A model generated the notes under the pieces. It did no database searches. It was not told the origin of the DNA and worked only from the letters and a program-made list of their open reading frames with translations. Shown one piece after another: positions 37,364-48,274 of a stretch of 57,502 bases of DNA (the stretch's first letter is position 1; each line of letters opens with the position of its first letter). The position numbers were made by a program, and so were the translations under genes. Location: assembly GCF_010667655.1 (NCBI RefSeq), contig NZ_WHZU01000017.1:1-57502 (forward strand), given 5' to 3'. The DNA comes from Bifidobacterium saimiriisciurei (GTDB lineage: Bacteria > Actinomycetota > Actinomycetes > Actinomycetales > Bifidobacteriaceae).

Positions 37364-37442
37364 CCTGAATGGGTTGGTTCCCGCCTGAGCCGCGGCTTGG
37401 ATGGAACATCGCAAGTAACCTGCAAAGGAGATCAGAAACGTT

Positions 37443-37964
37443 ATGGGTGGTAACAGCAGCAATTCCATGATGCTCATCGCCATCATCGTCGTCATCGCCG
37501 GCATGATGTGGTACCAGTCCCGCCAGTCCAAGAAGCAGAAGGGCAAGGTCGAGGACTTCCGTTCCAATCTGAAGAAGGGCGACCAGGTGGCCACCTACTC
37601 GGGTCTGGTCGGCACGATCGAGGAGGTCGACCTGGACATCGACCAGGTGGTCATCAACTCGGAAGGATCCCTGAGCCGTTGGCGAGTTCAGGCCATCACC
37701 GAGCCTCCCGTGGTGCCGAACTACGTCTCCGACGAGGAGTTCGCCAAGGAGCAGGCCGGCGAGGACTCCGAACCCGCCGCAGACGTGGAGGACAAGGACC
37801 AGTCATCGGCCGATCAGACCGTGGCCGAGGAAACCGCTACGCCCGAGGAGCCGGCTCAGGACGACGCTTCCGCCGTCGAATCCGAGGACGAGGCGAATGC
37901 CTCGGCTGAGGACGCAGGCAAGTCTGAGGACGCGGACAAGAAGGACGACGAGACCTCGAAGTAA
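37443..37964 (+). CDS. yajC: YajC-type preprotein translocase subunit
   Basis: A 173-residue protein. A single N-terminal membrane segment (about residues 6-20) is followed by WYQSRQSKKQK and FRSNLKKGDQVATYSGLVGTIEEV, the YajC core (~85 residues). The last ~85 residues are an unusually long acidic tail of Asp, Glu, Ala and Ser. YajC associates with SecDF and YidC at the membrane. secD and secF usually follow yajC in bacteria but here apt does. AAAGGAGATC precedes the ATG. Confidence 0.9.
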   Translation: MGGNSSNSMMLIAIIVVIAGMMWYQSRQSKKQKGKVEDFRSNLKKGDQVATYSGLVGTIEEVDLDIDQVVINSEGSLSRWRVQAITEPPVVPNYVSDEEFAKEQAGEDSEPAADVEDKDQSSADQTVAEETATPEEPAQDDASAVESEDEANASAEDAGKSEDADKKDDETSK

Positions 37965-38011
37965 GAGGATATCCGTCTTGTCGCGGCATCATAAAGCAAT
38001 GTGACATATCG

Positions 38012-38038
38012 GCGCCCGGCATCACGCATGCCGGGCGC
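38012..38038 (+). terminator. hairpin between yajC and apt
   Basis: An 11-bp perfect stem (38012-38022 with 38028-38038) and a 5-base loop follow yajC by about 50 bases. The T-tract is weak (ATTAATC), so termination may be partial. It stands 22 bases before the apt ATG. Confidence 0.6.
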
Positions 38039-38060
38039 ATTAATCGTCAGGGGGATATTT

Positions 38061-38639
38061 ATGGAATCGGACATCACCATCAACAAACTGTCCGCCGTGG
38101 GCACGCAGGACGCGCAGTACCTGCTGTCGCTTATCCGCACCATTCCCGGATTCCCGAAGGAGGGAATCAACTTCAGGGACTTCATGCCCGTACTGGCCGA
38201 CGCGAAGGGCCTGTCCATCCTCATCGATGCCCTGGCGAAGGCGCTGCCGGTCTCCGTCGACGACTTCGACGCCGTGGCAGGCCTGGAATCCAGGGGCTTT
38301 CTTATCGGTGCTCCGCTGGCCATGCGCCTCAACAAGGGGTTCATCGCCATCCGAAAGGCGGGAAAGCTTCCCCCGCCCACCAAGAGCATGAGCTATTCTC
38401 TGGAATACGGCACCGCCGCCATCGAGGTGGAGGACCAGGCCTTCAAGCCGGGTGAGCGCATACTGGTGGTCGACGACCTCATCGCCACCGGAGGCACCGC
38501 GGCTGCGGCCGAGCGCCTTATCCAGATGAATGGTGCCACCGTTGCGGGATTCAGCTTCGTCATGGAGCTCACCGGCATCCCCACCCCAGCCGCGATCAGC
38601 GCCTACAAGCGTTCGTCGCTGCTGACCATGCCGGCGTGA
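38061..38639 (+). CDS. apt: adenine phosphoribosyltransferase
   Basis: A 192-residue purine salvage enzyme making AMP from adenine and PRPP. FPKEGINFRDFMPVL, AGLESRGFLIGAPLA, and the PRPP loop VVDDLIATGGTA are diagnostic. Start ATG 38061 follows CAGGGGGATA. Downstream is sucC after 51 bases with its own AAGAAAGGAAAT site. Confidence 0.95.
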   Translation: MESDITINKLSAVGTQDAQYLLSLIRTIPGFPKEGINFRDFMPVLADAKGLSILIDALAKALPVSVDDFDAVAGLESRGFLIGAPLAMRLNKGFIAIRKAGKLPPPTKSMSYSLEYGTAAIEVEDQAFKPGERILVVDDLIATGGTAAAAERLIQMNGATVAGFSFVMELTGIPTPAAISAYKRSSLLTMPA

Positions 38640-38690
38640 ACCGTGTGAAGCACACGTCCATACAAGAAAGGAAATAGGGGAGCCACACCG

Positions 38691-39890
38691 ATGGATCTTT
38701 ACGAGCATCAGGCGCGAGAGCTGCTTGAAGAAGCGGGCATTCCCACGCCTCGAGCGATTTACGCGCAGAATTCCCATGACGTCGCGGAGGCGACCAAGAA
38801 GATCGGTTTTCCCTGCGTGATCAAGGCGCAGGTCAAGATCGGCCATCGAGGCCAGGCCGGAGGCGTCAAGCTGGCCCATAACCTCGACGAGGCCATCCTC
38901 GCGTCCGAGCAGCTGTTCCCGATGACCATCCACGGTCACAAGGTGAACGGCGTCCTCGTGGCGGAGGCCAAGAACATCATCCACGAGTACTACGTGTCCA
39001 TTTCCGTGGACCGCACCTCGCGCGATTACGACGTCCTGGCCACCGCCAACGGCGGCACCGAGGTGGAGGAGATCGCCAAGGCGCATCCGGAATCGGTCAA
39101 GCGCCTGCACATCGATCCCCTCGAGGACTTCGACCTTGCCGCGGCGAAGCATATGGCCGAGCAGATCGGCTTCTATCATGCCGACGGCGACCAGGCCGCC
39201 GAGATCCTGCTGAAGATGTGGCAGACCTTCCACAGCACCGATGCGACGCTGGTGGAGATCAACCCGCTGGCCAAGGTGGGCGATCCGGATGACGAGTCGT
39301 CGAAGTCGCTCTCCGCACTGGATGCCAAGATCTCGCTGGACGACAATGCCGCATACCGTCACGACGGATGGCAGCGGTTCGTCGACCCGAACGAGGGCGA
39401 TCCGCTCGAGAACAAGGCGCATGCCCTGGGACTGCATTACGTGCATCTCGACGGACAGGTCGGCGTCATCGGAAACGGCGCCGGACTCGTCATGAGCTCC
39501 CTTGACGCCGTGGCCGGTGCCGGCGAGGCGCAGGGAACCGGCATCGAGCCGGCCAACTTCCTCGACATCGGCGGTGGAGCCTCCGCGGCAGTCATGGCGG
39601 AAAGCCTGGAGATCGTTCTTTCGGACGACAAGGTCCGTTCGGTGTTCATCAACGTCTACGGCGGCATCACATCCTGCGAGGAAGTGGCCAACGGCATCCT
39701 TGAGGCGATCGCCTCGATGAACAACATTCGGCCCATCGTCGTCCGTTTTGACGGCAACAAGGCCGCCGAGGGACTGGAGATTCTCGCGAATGCGGCGAAT
39801 CCGCACGTCCTCGTGGCCAAGACCATGGAAGAAGCTGCGGCCAAGGCCGCTGAACTGGCGGCGAACGCCGATAACGGAGGCGAACGATGA
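38691..39890 (+). CDS. sucC: succinyl-CoA ligase, beta subunit
   Basis: A 399-residue ATP-grasp protein: MDLYEHQARELLEEAGIPTP at the start, KAQVKIGHRGQAGGVKLA, EINPLAK, and the C-terminal SDDKVRSVFINVYGGI-type segment (LDIGGGAS and GGITSCEEVANG). It forms succinyl-CoA with SucD. In an organism with an incomplete citric-acid cycle, the enzyme more likely serves to supply succinyl-CoA than to make ATP (inference). It overlaps sucD by 4 bases. Confidence 0.96.
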   Translation: MDLYEHQARELLEEAGIPTPRAIYAQNSHDVAEATKKIGFPCVIKAQVKIGHRGQAGGVKLAHNLDEAILASEQLFPMTIHGHKVNGVLVAEAKNIIHEYYVSISVDRTSRDYDVLATANGGTEVEEIAKAHPESVKRLHIDPLEDFDLAAAKHMAEQIGFYHADGDQAAEILLKMWQTFHSTDATLVEINPLAKVGDPDDESSKSLSALDAKISLDDNAAYRHDGWQRFVDPNEGDPLENKAHALGLHYVHLDGQVGVIGNGAGLVMSSLDAVAGAGEAQGTGIEPANFLDIGGGASAAVMAESLEIVLSDDKVRSVFINVYGGITSCEEVANGILEAIASMNNIRPIVVRFDGNKAAEGLEILANAANPHVLVAKTMEEAAAKAAELAANADNGGER

Positions 39891-40810
39891 CATTGTTTAT
39901 CGAAGACGGCGCGCCGGTCATCGTGCAGGGCATGACCGGCCATCAGGGTATGACCCACACGGCCCGTATGCTCGCGGCTGGGACCCGCATCGTCGGAGGC
40001 GTCAATCCGCGCAAGGCCGGCACCGCAGTGCCGTTCACCCTTGCGGACGGCACCTCAGCCGACATCCCCGTGTACGGCACCTGCTCCGAGGCCAGGGAGG
40101 CGACCGGTGCGAAGGCGAGCGTGGTCTTCGTTCCCCCGCGTTTTGCGAAATCCGCCGTCGTCGAGGCCGTCGAGGCCGGTATCGAACTGATCGTGGTCAT
40201 CACCGAAGGCATCCCCGTCGCTGACACCGCATACTTCGTCGCCCTGGCACGACGCAGCGGCGTGCGCATCATCGGACCGAACTGCCCCGGTCTGGCCACC
40301 TTCGGCAGCACGGCTGACGCCGACGGCGTCAACCTCGGCATCATTCCGGACGGCATCGTTCCCCGTGGTCCGCTGGGACTGGTCTCCAAGTCCGGCACGC
40401 TCACCTACCAGCTGATGGGCGAGCTGTCCGATATCGGCTTTACCGCAGCCCTCGGCGCCGGCGGAGACCCCATTGTCGGCACGACACTGCTGGAGGCGGT
40501 GCAAGCCTTCAACGACGACCCCAACACCAAGGCCGTGGTCATGATCGGCGAGATCGGCGGCAGCGCCGAACAGGAAGTGGCCGAATGGGCCAAAGATCAT
40601 ATGACCAAGCCCCTGGTCGCCTACATCGCCGGTTTCACCGCGCCTGAAGGCAAGCAGATGGGCCATGCGGGAGCCATCGTCTCCGGAGGCAAGGGCACGG
40701 CCAAGGAGAAGAAGGCCGCCCTGGAAGCCGTGGGCATCCGCGTGGGCCGCACACCCGGACAGACCGCGCAGATCATGCGCGAGGTCATGGCGGCGCGCGG
40801 TATCCTATGA
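39887..40810 (+). CDS. sucD: succinyl-CoA ligase, alpha subunit
   Basis: A 307-residue CoA-binding subunit. VIVQGMTGHQGMTHT binds CoA; GIRIIGPNCPGL-type segment (RIIGPNCPGLATF) and SKSGTLTYQL follow. The catalytic His is in GHAGAIVSGGKGTAKEKKAAL, where phosphohistidine forms. Its ATG overlaps the sucC stop, and the following membrane-protein gene overlaps its own stop, so three genes are translationally linked. Confidence 0.96.
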   Translation: MTLFIEDGAPVIVQGMTGHQGMTHTARMLAAGTRIVGGVNPRKAGTAVPFTLADGTSADIPVYGTCSEAREATGAKASVVFVPPRFAKSAVVEAVEAGIELIVVITEGIPVADTAYFVALARRSGVRIIGPNCPGLATFGSTADADGVNLGIIPDGIVPRGPLGLVSKSGTLTYQLMGELSDIGFTAALGAGGDPIVGTTLLEAVQAFNDDPNTKAVVMIGEIGGSAEQEVAEWAKDHMTKPLVAYIAGFTAPEGKQMGHAGAIVSGGKGTAKEKKAALEAVGIRVGRTPGQTAQIMREVMAARGIL

Positions 40811-42180
40811 GTCCTCGGCTCAGGGAACTCAGCCGGGGAATGGGCTCAGCCGCCCTTTCCCTGGCTGTATACGTCATCGCCCTGGCATGCTTCAACGCCC
40901 TCATGCTGCTCATCATCTCGATGGAGGAGGGCGGTCAGGGACTCACCGGCTACACGATGGACTTCACCAAATCGGTGGTGCTGCTTTCCCAAGGCGTCGG
41001 ACTGCAATTCCAGAGCATCCATCTCACCATCATCCCCCTTGGGCTCACCATGCTGCTCATCGCGCTTGTCCGGTCCGTGACGGCCCGTTTCGGCTGCTCC
41101 CTGCTCGGATATCTCGGCGGAACGACATGCTGGCTGGCGCTGAACGCATGGCTTGCGGGCACCGTCAACATCACGCTCGTCGATTCGTTGGGCGTCATCA
41201 TGGCCAAGGGCCTTCTGATATATTCGCTCGCATACGTTCTGGCATGGTTTCCCCATAGCAAGGCCAAATCGGCTTTGGCGCACAGGTTCCATGCGATGGT
41301 CGGCGAAGACCTTCGCATGGCATTGCGGTCCGGCATGCTGCTCACCCTCATATCGCTGGCGTCCCTCACGCTCATCGGCGCAGTGACCGTAATATCGTGG
41401 TCCGTCATGAACGCCGATGCCGTATCCAGGATGTTCTCGTTGACCGGCATGGCTACGGGATCTGCCGTGATGACCACCATCGCCTGCCTCATATGGCTGC
41501 CCAACTGCATGGTATGGGCGATGTCGTGGCTGTGCGGAGCCGGGTTCTCCGTAGGTTCGCTGGCCACTTTCTCCATGTGGACCGGACAGGCGCACGACCT
41601 TCCCTCCGTGCCGGTGTTCGGCATCTTCCCCGAGCCCGTCGACAACGCCGGAATCCGGATGCTGCTCATGTCGCTTCCCGGACTCATCGCCCTTGCCTGC
41701 GCGTTTTGGCAGCTGCTGTCAAAACGCCGTTTCCAAGTGCTGCATCAGGAAGAGGGCGAGACGTCGCTGGTCTCCATGCGGACCATCCGTCGCTTCGGCC
41801 TGCCCGCCTTGTCGTTCTGCATGGTGTGCAGCATCATCTGCATAGTCGTGGCCGTCGTATCCGCTGTTTCCGGTGGTTCGCTCGGCGTCGATCGTCTCTC
41901 CCGCGTCGGTGCCGACCCGGCGGCCACGACACAGGCCGTGGCCCGGCCGATAGCGGTCGGTCTCCTCGCCGCATGGCTCATGGCGCTCATCATCGTAAGC
42001 CTGCGCTTCGCGTTCTTCCAGATACGTTCGGGAGCCGCGAAACGGGAACAGACGAGGCAGGATAAGACGGATGCGACGGCGGGGGAGAAGGATTCCGACA
42101 CCAGCGCCGCCACGGAGACGAGGACTTCCCGTACTATTTCATCAGAAGCCATCCAACCGACAACCAAGGAGGACAAGTAA
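40807..42180 (+). CDS. DUF6350-like polytopic membrane protein
   Basis: A 457-residue protein with about ten hydrophobic segments and a charged, Thr/Glu-rich cytosolic tail of ~55 residues. The pattern and the place just before purH match the actinobacterial DUF6350 family, whose function I do not know. A characteristic segment is GWLPN-like ([23 protein letters not shown]) in the middle. It overlaps sucD by 4 bases and its stop overlaps the purH ATG, so it is embedded in a sucCD-DUF6350-purH unit. Family assignment rests on context and pattern. Confidence 0.7.
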   Translation: MSPRLRELSRGMGSAALSLAVYVIALACFNALMLLIISMEEGGQGLTGYTMDFTKSVVLLSQGVGLQFQSIHLTIIPLGLTMLLIALVRSVTARFGCSLLGYLGGTTCWLALNAWLAGTVNITLVDSLGVIMAKGLLIYSLAYVLAWFPHSKAKSALAHRFHAMVGEDLRMALRSGMLLTLISLASLTLIGAVTVISWSVMNADAVSRMFSLTGMATGSAVMTTIACLIWLPNCMVWAMSWLCGAGFSVGSLATFSMWTGQAHDLPSVPVFGIFPEPVDNAGIRMLLMSLPGLIALACAFWQLLSKRRFQVLHQEEGETSLVSMRTIRRFGLPALSFCMVCSIICIVVAVVSAVSGGSLGVDRLSRVGADPAATTQAVARPIAVGLLAAWLMALIIVSLRFAFFQIRSGAAKREQTRQDKTDATAGEKDSDTSAATETRTSRTISSEAIQPTTKEDK

Positions 42181-43811
42181 TGTCAAGCACCACGCGGCCC
42201 ATCAAGCGTGCATTGGTGTCCGTATTCCACAAGGAGGGCATCGAGGTTCTTGCGCAGGCGTTCGTCTCGGCGGGAACCGAAGTGGTCTCCACTGGTTCCA
42301 CCGCCAAGAAGCTTGCCGAACTGGGCGTGAACGTAACGCCGGTGGAGCAGGTCACCGGCTTCCCCGAGTGCCTCGACGGTCGCGTCAAGACGCTTGACCC
42401 GCATATCCATGCCGGAATCCTCGCCGATATGACCAATCCCGATCATGCCGAACAGCTGGAGAAGTTCGGCATCAAGCCGTTCGATCTCGTCGTGGTGAAC
42501 CTCTACCCGTTCGCCGACACGGTGCGTTCCGGCGCCAACGAGGCCGACACCATCGAGAAGATCGACATCGGCGGCCCCTCCATGGTGCGCGGCGCGGCGA
42601 AGAACAGCGCCACCGTGGCGATCGTCACCGATCCCGCCGACTACGCACTGGTGGCCGAGCGCGTGGAGAACGGCAACGGCTTCACCCTTGAGGAGCGCCG
42701 CTACCTCGCGGCCAAGGCGTTCGCCCACACCGCGGCGTATGACGCCACCATCATCGAATGGGCGCGCAAGCAGTGGCCGAAGCCGGAGAGCTTCGCCCTC
42801 GCCTCCGAAACGCAGGACGAGACGCCCATCGACGAGCAGCTGTTCCCGCCCACCTTCACCGAAACGTGGGACCGCACCCATGTGCTGCGTTACGGCGAGA
42901 ACCCGTATCAGCAGGCCGCGCTCTACCTCGATCCGCTGAACCAGCACGGATTCGCCCATGCCGAGCAGCTGGGCGGCAAGCCGATGAGCTACAACAACTA
43001 TGTGGATGCCGACGCCGCGTGGCGTGCCGTATGGGATTTCGCCCCCAGCATCGCCGTCGCCGTCGTCAAGCACAACAACCCGTGCGGTCTGGCTCTTGGG
43101 GCCACCGTCGCCGAAGCGCATAAGAAGGCCCACGCCTGCGATCCGATGAGCGCCTACGGCGGCGTCATCGCCGCGAATTCCACGGTCACCCTTGAAATGG
43201 CCGAAGGCGTCCGCCCCATCTTCACCGAGGTTATCGTGGCCCCGGACTACGAGCCCGCCGCCCTGGAGCTTCTGCGGACCAAGAAGAAGAACCTGCGTAT
43301 CCTCAAGGTGAGCGAGCCCCCGCGAGCCAAGCGCCAGATCCGTCAGATCGACGGCGGTCTGCTGGTGCAGTCCACCGATCTGATCAACGCCGTCGGCGAC
43401 GATCCGAACGCCTGGAAGCTCGTCTCCGGCGAGCCGGCCGACGATAAGACGATCCAGGATCTGGTGTTCGCATGGCGTGCCATCCGCTGCGTGAAGTCCA
43501 ACGCCATCCTCGTGGCCCACGACCAGGCGACCGTCGGCATCGGCATGGGACAGGTCAACCGCGTGGACTCTTGCAACCTCGCCGTCGAACGTGCCAACAC
43601 GCTGGCCGACGGTGCCAACCGCACCAAGGGCTCCGTGGCTGCCTCCGACGCGTTCTTCCCGTTTGCCGACGGCGCCGAGATTCTCATCAACGCCGGTGTC
43701 CGCGCCATCGTCCAGCCCGGCGGCTCCATCCGTGACGAGGAAGTGTTCGAGGCGGCGCGTAAGGCCAACGTCACGATGTACGTCACCGGCACCCGCCACT
43801 TCTTCCACTGA
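42180..43811 (+). CDS. purH: bifunctional AICAR transformylase / IMP cyclohydrolase
   Basis: A 543-residue enzyme for the last two steps of IMP synthesis. The N-terminal MGS-like IMP cyclohydrolase ([42 protein letters not shown]) is followed by the transformylase domain ([44 protein letters not shown]). It uses AICAR that comes both from purine synthesis and from HisF. ATG 42180 overlaps the upstream stop. Confidence 0.96.
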   Translation: MSSTTRPIKRALVSVFHKEGIEVLAQAFVSAGTEVVSTGSTAKKLAELGVNVTPVEQVTGFPECLDGRVKTLDPHIHAGILADMTNPDHAEQLEKFGIKPFDLVVVNLYPFADTVRSGANEADTIEKIDIGGPSMVRGAAKNSATVAIVTDPADYALVAERVENGNGFTLEERRYLAAKAFAHTAAYDATIIEWARKQWPKPESFALASETQDETPIDEQLFPPTFTETWDRTHVLRYGENPYQQAALYLDPLNQHGFAHAEQLGGKPMSYNNYVDADAAWRAVWDFAPSIAVAVVKHNNPCGLALGATVAEAHKKAHACDPMSAYGGVIAANSTVTLEMAEGVRPIFTEVIVAPDYEPAALELLRTKKKNLRILKVSEPPRAKRQIRQIDGGLLVQSTDLINAVGDDPNAWKLVSGEPADDKTIQDLVFAWRAIRCVKSNAILVAHDQATVGIGMGQVNRVDSCNLAVERANTLADGANRTKGSVAASDAFFPFADGAEILINAGVRAIVQPGGSIRDEEVFEAARKANVTMYVTGTRHFFH

Positions 43812-43822
43812 TCGGACGCATC

Positions 43823-44137
43823 GTGGGACCAAGGAACAGACAGCGGAAGCATACGGGCGAAACACATCCGTACGTCTCCGAGGCGCATGAGGGCAGACCG
43901 GCCTATGAATGGGTGGTCGCCGCATCCGTGGCGCTGTCCGCCGTGCTCGCCCTATGCGACCAGCTGTTCTGGGCGACATTGACGATCGCCGTGATCTCGA
44001 TGGTCTCGGCGATCGTCCGACTGGTACTGCGGACGCGCAGTCCATGGAAGATACGCTCGGTGGGATTCGACTGCTTCTTCGGGTTCGCCCTCGGCATCGG
44101 GCTGTTGGCGACGTATGCGGCGATCATGCTGCTGTAA
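43823..44137 (+). CDS. small membrane protein, possibly DUF3017
   Basis: A 104-residue protein with a hydrophilic N-terminus (~28 residues) and three hydrophobic segments (about 32-50, 50-65 and 78-104). Position just after purH and the SPWKIRSVGFD loop fit the actinobacterial DUF3017 group, function unknown. Start is GTG at 43823, 11 bases after the purH stop, with a poor ribosome binding site. A strong terminator follows at 44156. Confidence 0.6.
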   Translation: MGPRNRQRKHTGETHPYVSEAHEGRPAYEWVVAASVALSAVLALCDQLFWATLTIAVISMVSAIVRLVLRTRSPWKIRSVGFDCFFGFALGIGLLATYAAIMLL

Positions 44138-44155
44138 AACGACTGCATGGAACAC

Positions 44156-44199
44156 AAAAAAGCTGGGGCACGGTTCGCAGGCCGTGCCCCAGCTTTTTT
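44156..44199. terminator. bidirectional terminator
   Basis: An 18-bp stem (44156-44173 with 44182-44199) with A6 on the left and T6 on the right serves both the purH unit and the convergent aquaporin gene. Confidence 0.92.
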
Positions 44200-44218
44200 G
44201 TTATCGACGAATCTCGGC

Positions 44219-45202
44219 TTAGTCCTTCTTCACGTCGACGGTTTCATCATTCGATTCCACCGTCTCATCATTGTCGTTGTCTCCGGACTCCCCGCCATTC
44301 TCGGTTTCGGCGTTCTCATCGGCGTCGGTGCCTTCGGCGGCATCGTCCGATGCGGGATCCTGTGAGGAATCGACCTGCACATCAGCGACGGCCTTCTGCT
44401 TGCGGGACTGGCCAATGGCGGCCGTCAGCAGCACGGCCAGCGCCACCAAGGCGCCGCCCAGCAGCGGGCACACCCAGAACAGCCACAGCTGGCTCAACGG
44501 CTCGACGGTAAGGCCCTTGCCCTGGGCCACGATCGCGATGCCGGTGGAACGTGCGGGATTCAGGCCGGCGCCGGTGACGGCATATGCCACGGCGACGGCG
44601 GCGCCATATGCAAGGCCTGTCGCCAACGTATGGGTATGGGCGGGGGAACCGTTCTCACGCAGCGTGACGGTCGCCGCGGCGACGACAAGAATCGCCATGA
44701 CGACCTCTACGGCCAGCGCCATGATGTAGTTGAAGCTGATGCCGGCCTGGCTCAGCATGCTGTTGGACGGCGAACCGTCACCATAGCCGTTGACCGCGGA
44801 GGTGAACCACATCGTCGACGTGACCGTGCTGGACGTCGGCAGGATGCCCATGATCAGGAATCCCGCGGCGATGCCGCCGGCCACCTGGGCCAGAACGTAC
44901 AGAATGCCGTCGATCCATGACGTACGGGAGGTAAGGACCGCGGCGAGCGTGACCGCGGGATTGAAATGACCGCCGGAGAAGCGGCCGAACACCGCAGTGG
45001 AAGCGCCGTATGCCAACGCCGTCGCCAATGCGACGAACAGCACGTTGGCTCCGTACAGCACCGTACCGTAGGTGCCTGCGGTGTAGATCACGAAACAGGC
45101 GAAGAACGTGCCTGCGAATTCGGCGAGCACGCGCACGACGGGGGAGGAGCTCAGTTCTTTCGGATGACAAGTATGTGTAGAAAGCGTAGATGTTTCTTGC
45201 AT
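44219..45202 (-). CDS. aquaporin family channel (MIP)
   Basis: A 327-residue channel with six membrane segments and both pore NPA boxes: GGHFNPAVT (Asn81) and GAGLNPARS (Asn215). It would pass water or small uncharged solutes such as glycerol; the selectivity cannot be decided by eye. After residue ~260 there is an unusually long acidic tail rich in Asp, Glu and Asn. AAGGAT precedes the ATG and TATAAA lies a few bases further up on the minus strand. Monocistronic. Confidence 0.9.
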   Translation of the reverse strand: MQETSTLSTHTCHPKELSSSPVVRVLAEFAGTFFACFVIYTAGTYGTVLYGANVLFVALATALAYGASTAVFGRFSGGHFNPAVTLAAVLTSRTSWIDGILYVLAQVAGGIAAGFLIMGILPTSSTVTSTMWFTSAVNGYGDGSPSNSMLSQAGISFNYIMALAVEVVMAILVVAAATVTLRENGSPAHTHTLATGLAYGAAVAVAYAVTGAGLNPARSTGIAIVAQGKGLTVEPLSQLWLFWVCPLLGGALVALAVLLTAAIGQSRKQKAVADVQVDSSQDPASDDAAEGTDADENAETENGGESGDNDNDETVESNDETVDVKKD

Positions 45203-45365
45203 TGATTATCCTTTTATAGTCCGTACGAACGTCTCACATAGTACCAGCGGTTCAGACCTCCAGATACAATGAAAACATTGTGATTTCTGAGAATCATCTG
45301 TGAAAAACACAATCATCAATGAATCATCCATTCATCGAATCATGAAAGGCCACGTTGGGAGAACG

Positions 45366-46145
45366 ATGCCAGAACAGCATTCATCAAACAGGAAATCATT
45401 CGAAGCCGATAACCAGAACGAGGGCGTCCGCCTGCAGAAGGTCCTGGCCCAGGCCGGGTTCGGCTCCCGTCGCAAGTGCGAGGAGATCATCACCGACGGC
45501 CGCGTGGAGGTCGACGGCGAGCTGATCACCGAGCTGGGAACCCGTGTCGATCCGAAGCGCCAGAAGATCCTGGTGGACGGGTCGCGCATCCACATCGACT
45601 ACCGCCACGTGACGCTCGCGCTGAACAAGCCCCGCAAGGTGTTGTCCACCATGAGCGACCCGAAGGGCCGCTGGACGCTGCGCGACATCATCGGCGACAA
45701 ATATGAGCGCGTGTTCCACATGGGCCGTCTCGATTACGACTCCGAGGGCCTCATCCTCATGACGGATGACGGCGAGCTCTCGCAGCACGTCATGCACCCC
45801 AAGTACGAGGTGGCGAAGACCTACATCGCCACGGTGGAAGGCAAGCTCAGCGGCAACGTATGCCGACGCCTTGTCCGTACCGGCGTCAAGCTCGACGATG
45901 GCTGGGTCAAGCTCGACAAGTGCTCCATCCTTGATCAGAACCGCGAGTACACGCTCGTACGTGTGGTGCTGCATTCCGGCCGCAACCGCATCGTGCGCCG
46001 TATCTTCGGCTCCATCGGTTTCCCCGTGCGCCGCCTCATCCGCACGCAGATCGGCCCCATCAAGCTGGGCGAGCTCAAGTCCGGTTCGTACCGCGTGCTT
46101 TCCCCCACCGAGGTGAAGTCGCTGGAGAAGGAGGTCGGCCTGTGA
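45366..46145 (+). CDS. rluB: 23S rRNA pseudouridine synthase, RluB/RsuA family
   Basis: A 259-residue enzyme. An S4-like RNA-binding domain ([21 protein letters not shown]) precedes the catalytic domain with [19 protein letters not shown], which holds the catalytic Asp. [12 protein letters not shown] near the end is typical of RluB. ATG 45366 is preferred (GGGAG before it); in-frame starts exist at 45342 and 45300. TACAAT at 45265-45270 may be its -10 element. It overlaps cmk-der by 4 bases, a conserved pairing. Confidence 0.92.
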   Translation: MPEQHSSNRKSFEADNQNEGVRLQKVLAQAGFGSRRKCEEIITDGRVEVDGELITELGTRVDPKRQKILVDGSRIHIDYRHVTLALNKPRKVLSTMSDPKGRWTLRDIIGDKYERVFHMGRLDYDSEGLILMTDDGELSQHVMHPKYEVAKTYIATVEGKLSGNVCRRLVRTGVKLDDGWVKLDKCSILDQNREYTLVRVVLHSGRNRIVRRIFGSIGFPVRRLIRTQIGPIKLGELKSGSYRVLSPTEVKSLEKEVGL

Positions 46146-48274
46146 TCCGCGTAGCAATCGACGGTCCTGCGGGTGTCGGCAAGTCCTCGACTTCGAAGGC
46201 GCTGGCCACCTATTTCGGATTCGCCTATCTCGACACCGGCGCCATGTACCGCGCCGCCGCCTGGTGGTGCCTGAACCAGGGCATCGACCTTGACGCGGAA
46301 CAGCCCGACGAGAACCTCATCGTCGCCACGGTGGGCAGGCTCTTCACGGAGGACCATTTCGACATCTCCGTGGATCCCGCCAATCCCGATGTTACCTGCG
46401 ACGGCGAGAGCATCGCCGAGGCCATCCGGTCCCGTGAGGTCTCGTCCCACGTCTCCGTGGTATCCTCCATCCTTCCGGTCCGTCACCTGCTGATCGCCGC
46501 ACAGCGTGCGTTCATCGCCCGCGAGGAGAACGGGGACTCGTTCTCGCACGGCGCCGGAATCGTCGCCGAGGGCCGGGACATCACCACGGTCGTCGCCCCG
46601 GATGCCGAGGTGCGTGTGCTGCTCACCGCGCGTGAGGAGGTCCGCGCCGCCCGTCGAGCCGACCAGAGCGCCGGTGTGGCCGCGGTCGGAGCCGACGACG
46701 TGGCCGCCCGCGACAAGGCCGATTCCAAGGTCACCAGCTTCATGACCGCCGCCGACGGCGTCACCACCGTCGACAATTCGGACATGGACTTCTCCCAGAC
46801 CCTCGACGTGCTCATCCGCATGGTGGAGGACGCCATGGAGGAGAAGGCGTACGAGGACTATGCCGCGAACCTTTCCGAATACGAGCTGAGCGACGAGGAC
46901 GAAAGCCTGGTGCAGGGCGCGTTCACGACGCCGGAGGAGCGCTCCCGTTCCAAGGCGGTGGGCGTGCTCGCCGTGGTCGGCCGTCCGAACGTCGGCAAGT
47001 CCACGCTGGTGAACCGCATCCTCGGCCGCCGTGCCGCGGTCGTCGAGGACACCCCCGGTGTGACCCGCGACCGTGTGAGCTACGACGCCGAATGGGCCGG
47101 CACCGACTTCAAGCTCGTCGACACCGGCGGCTGGGAGGCCGACGTCGAAGGCATCGAATCCTCCATCGCGTCCCAGGCGGAGATCGCCGTGCAGCTCGCC
47201 GATGCGGTGCTGCTGGTGGTCGACGGCACCGTCGGTCTCACCGCCAGCGACGAGCGTATCGTGAAGATGATCCGCCAGTCCGGCAAGCCGGTCACCCTGG
47301 CGGTCAACAAGGTCGATTCACAGGCCGACGAGTACCTGTCCGCCGAGTTCTGGAAGCTGGGGCTGGGCGAGCCGTTCGGCATCTCCGCCATGCATGGCCG
47401 CGGCATCGGCGACCTCCTCGACGAGGCCCTGGAGAAACTGCGTTCCGCGGAGAAGACCTCGGGTCTGCTCACCCCGACGGACCTGCGTCGAGTGGCCCTG
47501 ATCGGCCGTCCGAACGTCGGCAAGTCGTCGCTGCTCAACCGGCTCGCCGGCGAGGACCGCGCCGTGGTCAACGACCTGGCCGGCACCACCCGCGACCCCG
47601 TCGACGAGGTGGTGACCGTGGACGACGAGGACTGGCTGTTCATCGACACGGCAGGCATCAAGCGTCGTCTGCACAAGCTGTCCGGCGCCGAATACTATTC
47701 GACGCTGCGCACGCAGGCGGCGTTGGAGCGTTCCGAGCTTGCACTCGTGCTGTTCGACGTATCCCAGCCGATCTCCGACCAGGACCTCAAGGTGATGAGC
47801 CAGGCCGTTGACGCCGGTCGCGCAATCGTGCTGGTGTTCAACAAGTGGGACCTGCTCGACGACTTCGGCCGACAGCGCATCGAACGACTGTGGAAAACCG
47901 AGTTCAACCGCGTCACCTGGGCACAGCGTGTCAACCTTTCGGCGAAGACCGGATGGCACACCAACCGTCTGACCGGAGCGATGCACACCGCCCTGGAATC
48001 CTGGGACAAGCGCATACCCACCGGCAAGCTCAACTCCTTCCTCGGACAGTTGCAGGCCGCGCACCCGCATCCGCTGCGTGGTGGCAAGCAGCCGCGCATC
48101 CTGTTCGCCACCCAGGCCTCGAACCGTCCGCCGCGGTTCGTCATCTTCGCGACCGGCTTCCTCGAGCACGGCTATCGCCGATACATCGAGCGCAGCCTGC
48201 GTGAGGAGTTCGGCTTCGAAGGCTCGCCGATTCAGATCTCGGTGAACATCCGAGAGAAGAAGCGCCGCAAGTAG
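46142..48274 (+). CDS. cmk-der: fused cytidylate kinase / ribosome-assembly GTPase Der
   Basis: A 710-residue bifunctional protein. Residues 1-~225 are cytidylate kinase ([42 protein letters not shown]), making CDP from CMP. After an acidic linker (~225-270) come two G domains of Der/EngA, each with GRPNVGKS (starting at residues 280 and 455), DTGGWE and DTAGIKRR switch motifs, and NKVD/NKWD base-recognition motifs. A C-terminal KH-like domain follows. Der acts in 50S subunit assembly. The frame is continuous, so this is a true fusion, known in bifidobacteria and relatives. Start GTG 46142 overlaps the rluB stop. Confidence 0.96.
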   Translation: MIRVAIDGPAGVGKSSTSKALATYFGFAYLDTGAMYRAAAWWCLNQGIDLDAEQPDENLIVATVGRLFTEDHFDISVDPANPDVTCDGESIAEAIRSREVSSHVSVVSSILPVRHLLIAAQRAFIAREENGDSFSHGAGIVAEGRDITTVVAPDAEVRVLLTAREEVRAARRADQSAGVAAVGADDVAARDKADSKVTSFMTAADGVTTVDNSDMDFSQTLDVLIRMVEDAMEEKAYEDYAANLSEYELSDEDESLVQGAFTTPEERSRSKAVGVLAVVGRPNVGKSTLVNRILGRRAAVVEDTPGVTRDRVSYDAEWAGTDFKLVDTGGWEADVEGIESSIASQAEIAVQLADAVLLVVDGTVGLTASDERIVKMIRQSGKPVTLAVNKVDSQADEYLSAEFWKLGLGEPFGISAMHGRGIGDLLDEALEKLRSAEKTSGLLTPTDLRRVALIGRPNVGKSSLLNRLAGEDRAVVNDLAGTTRDPVDEVVTVDDEDWLFIDTAGIKRRLHKLSGAEYYSTLRTQAALERSELALVLFDVSQPISDQDLKVMSQAVDAGRAIVLVFNKWDLLDDFGRQRIERLWKTEFNRVTWAQRVNLSAKTGWHTNRLTGAMHTALESWDKRIPTGKLNSFLGQLQAAHPHPLRGGKQPRILFATQASNRPPRFVIFATGFLEHGYRRYIERSLREEFGFEGSPIQISVNIREKKRRK

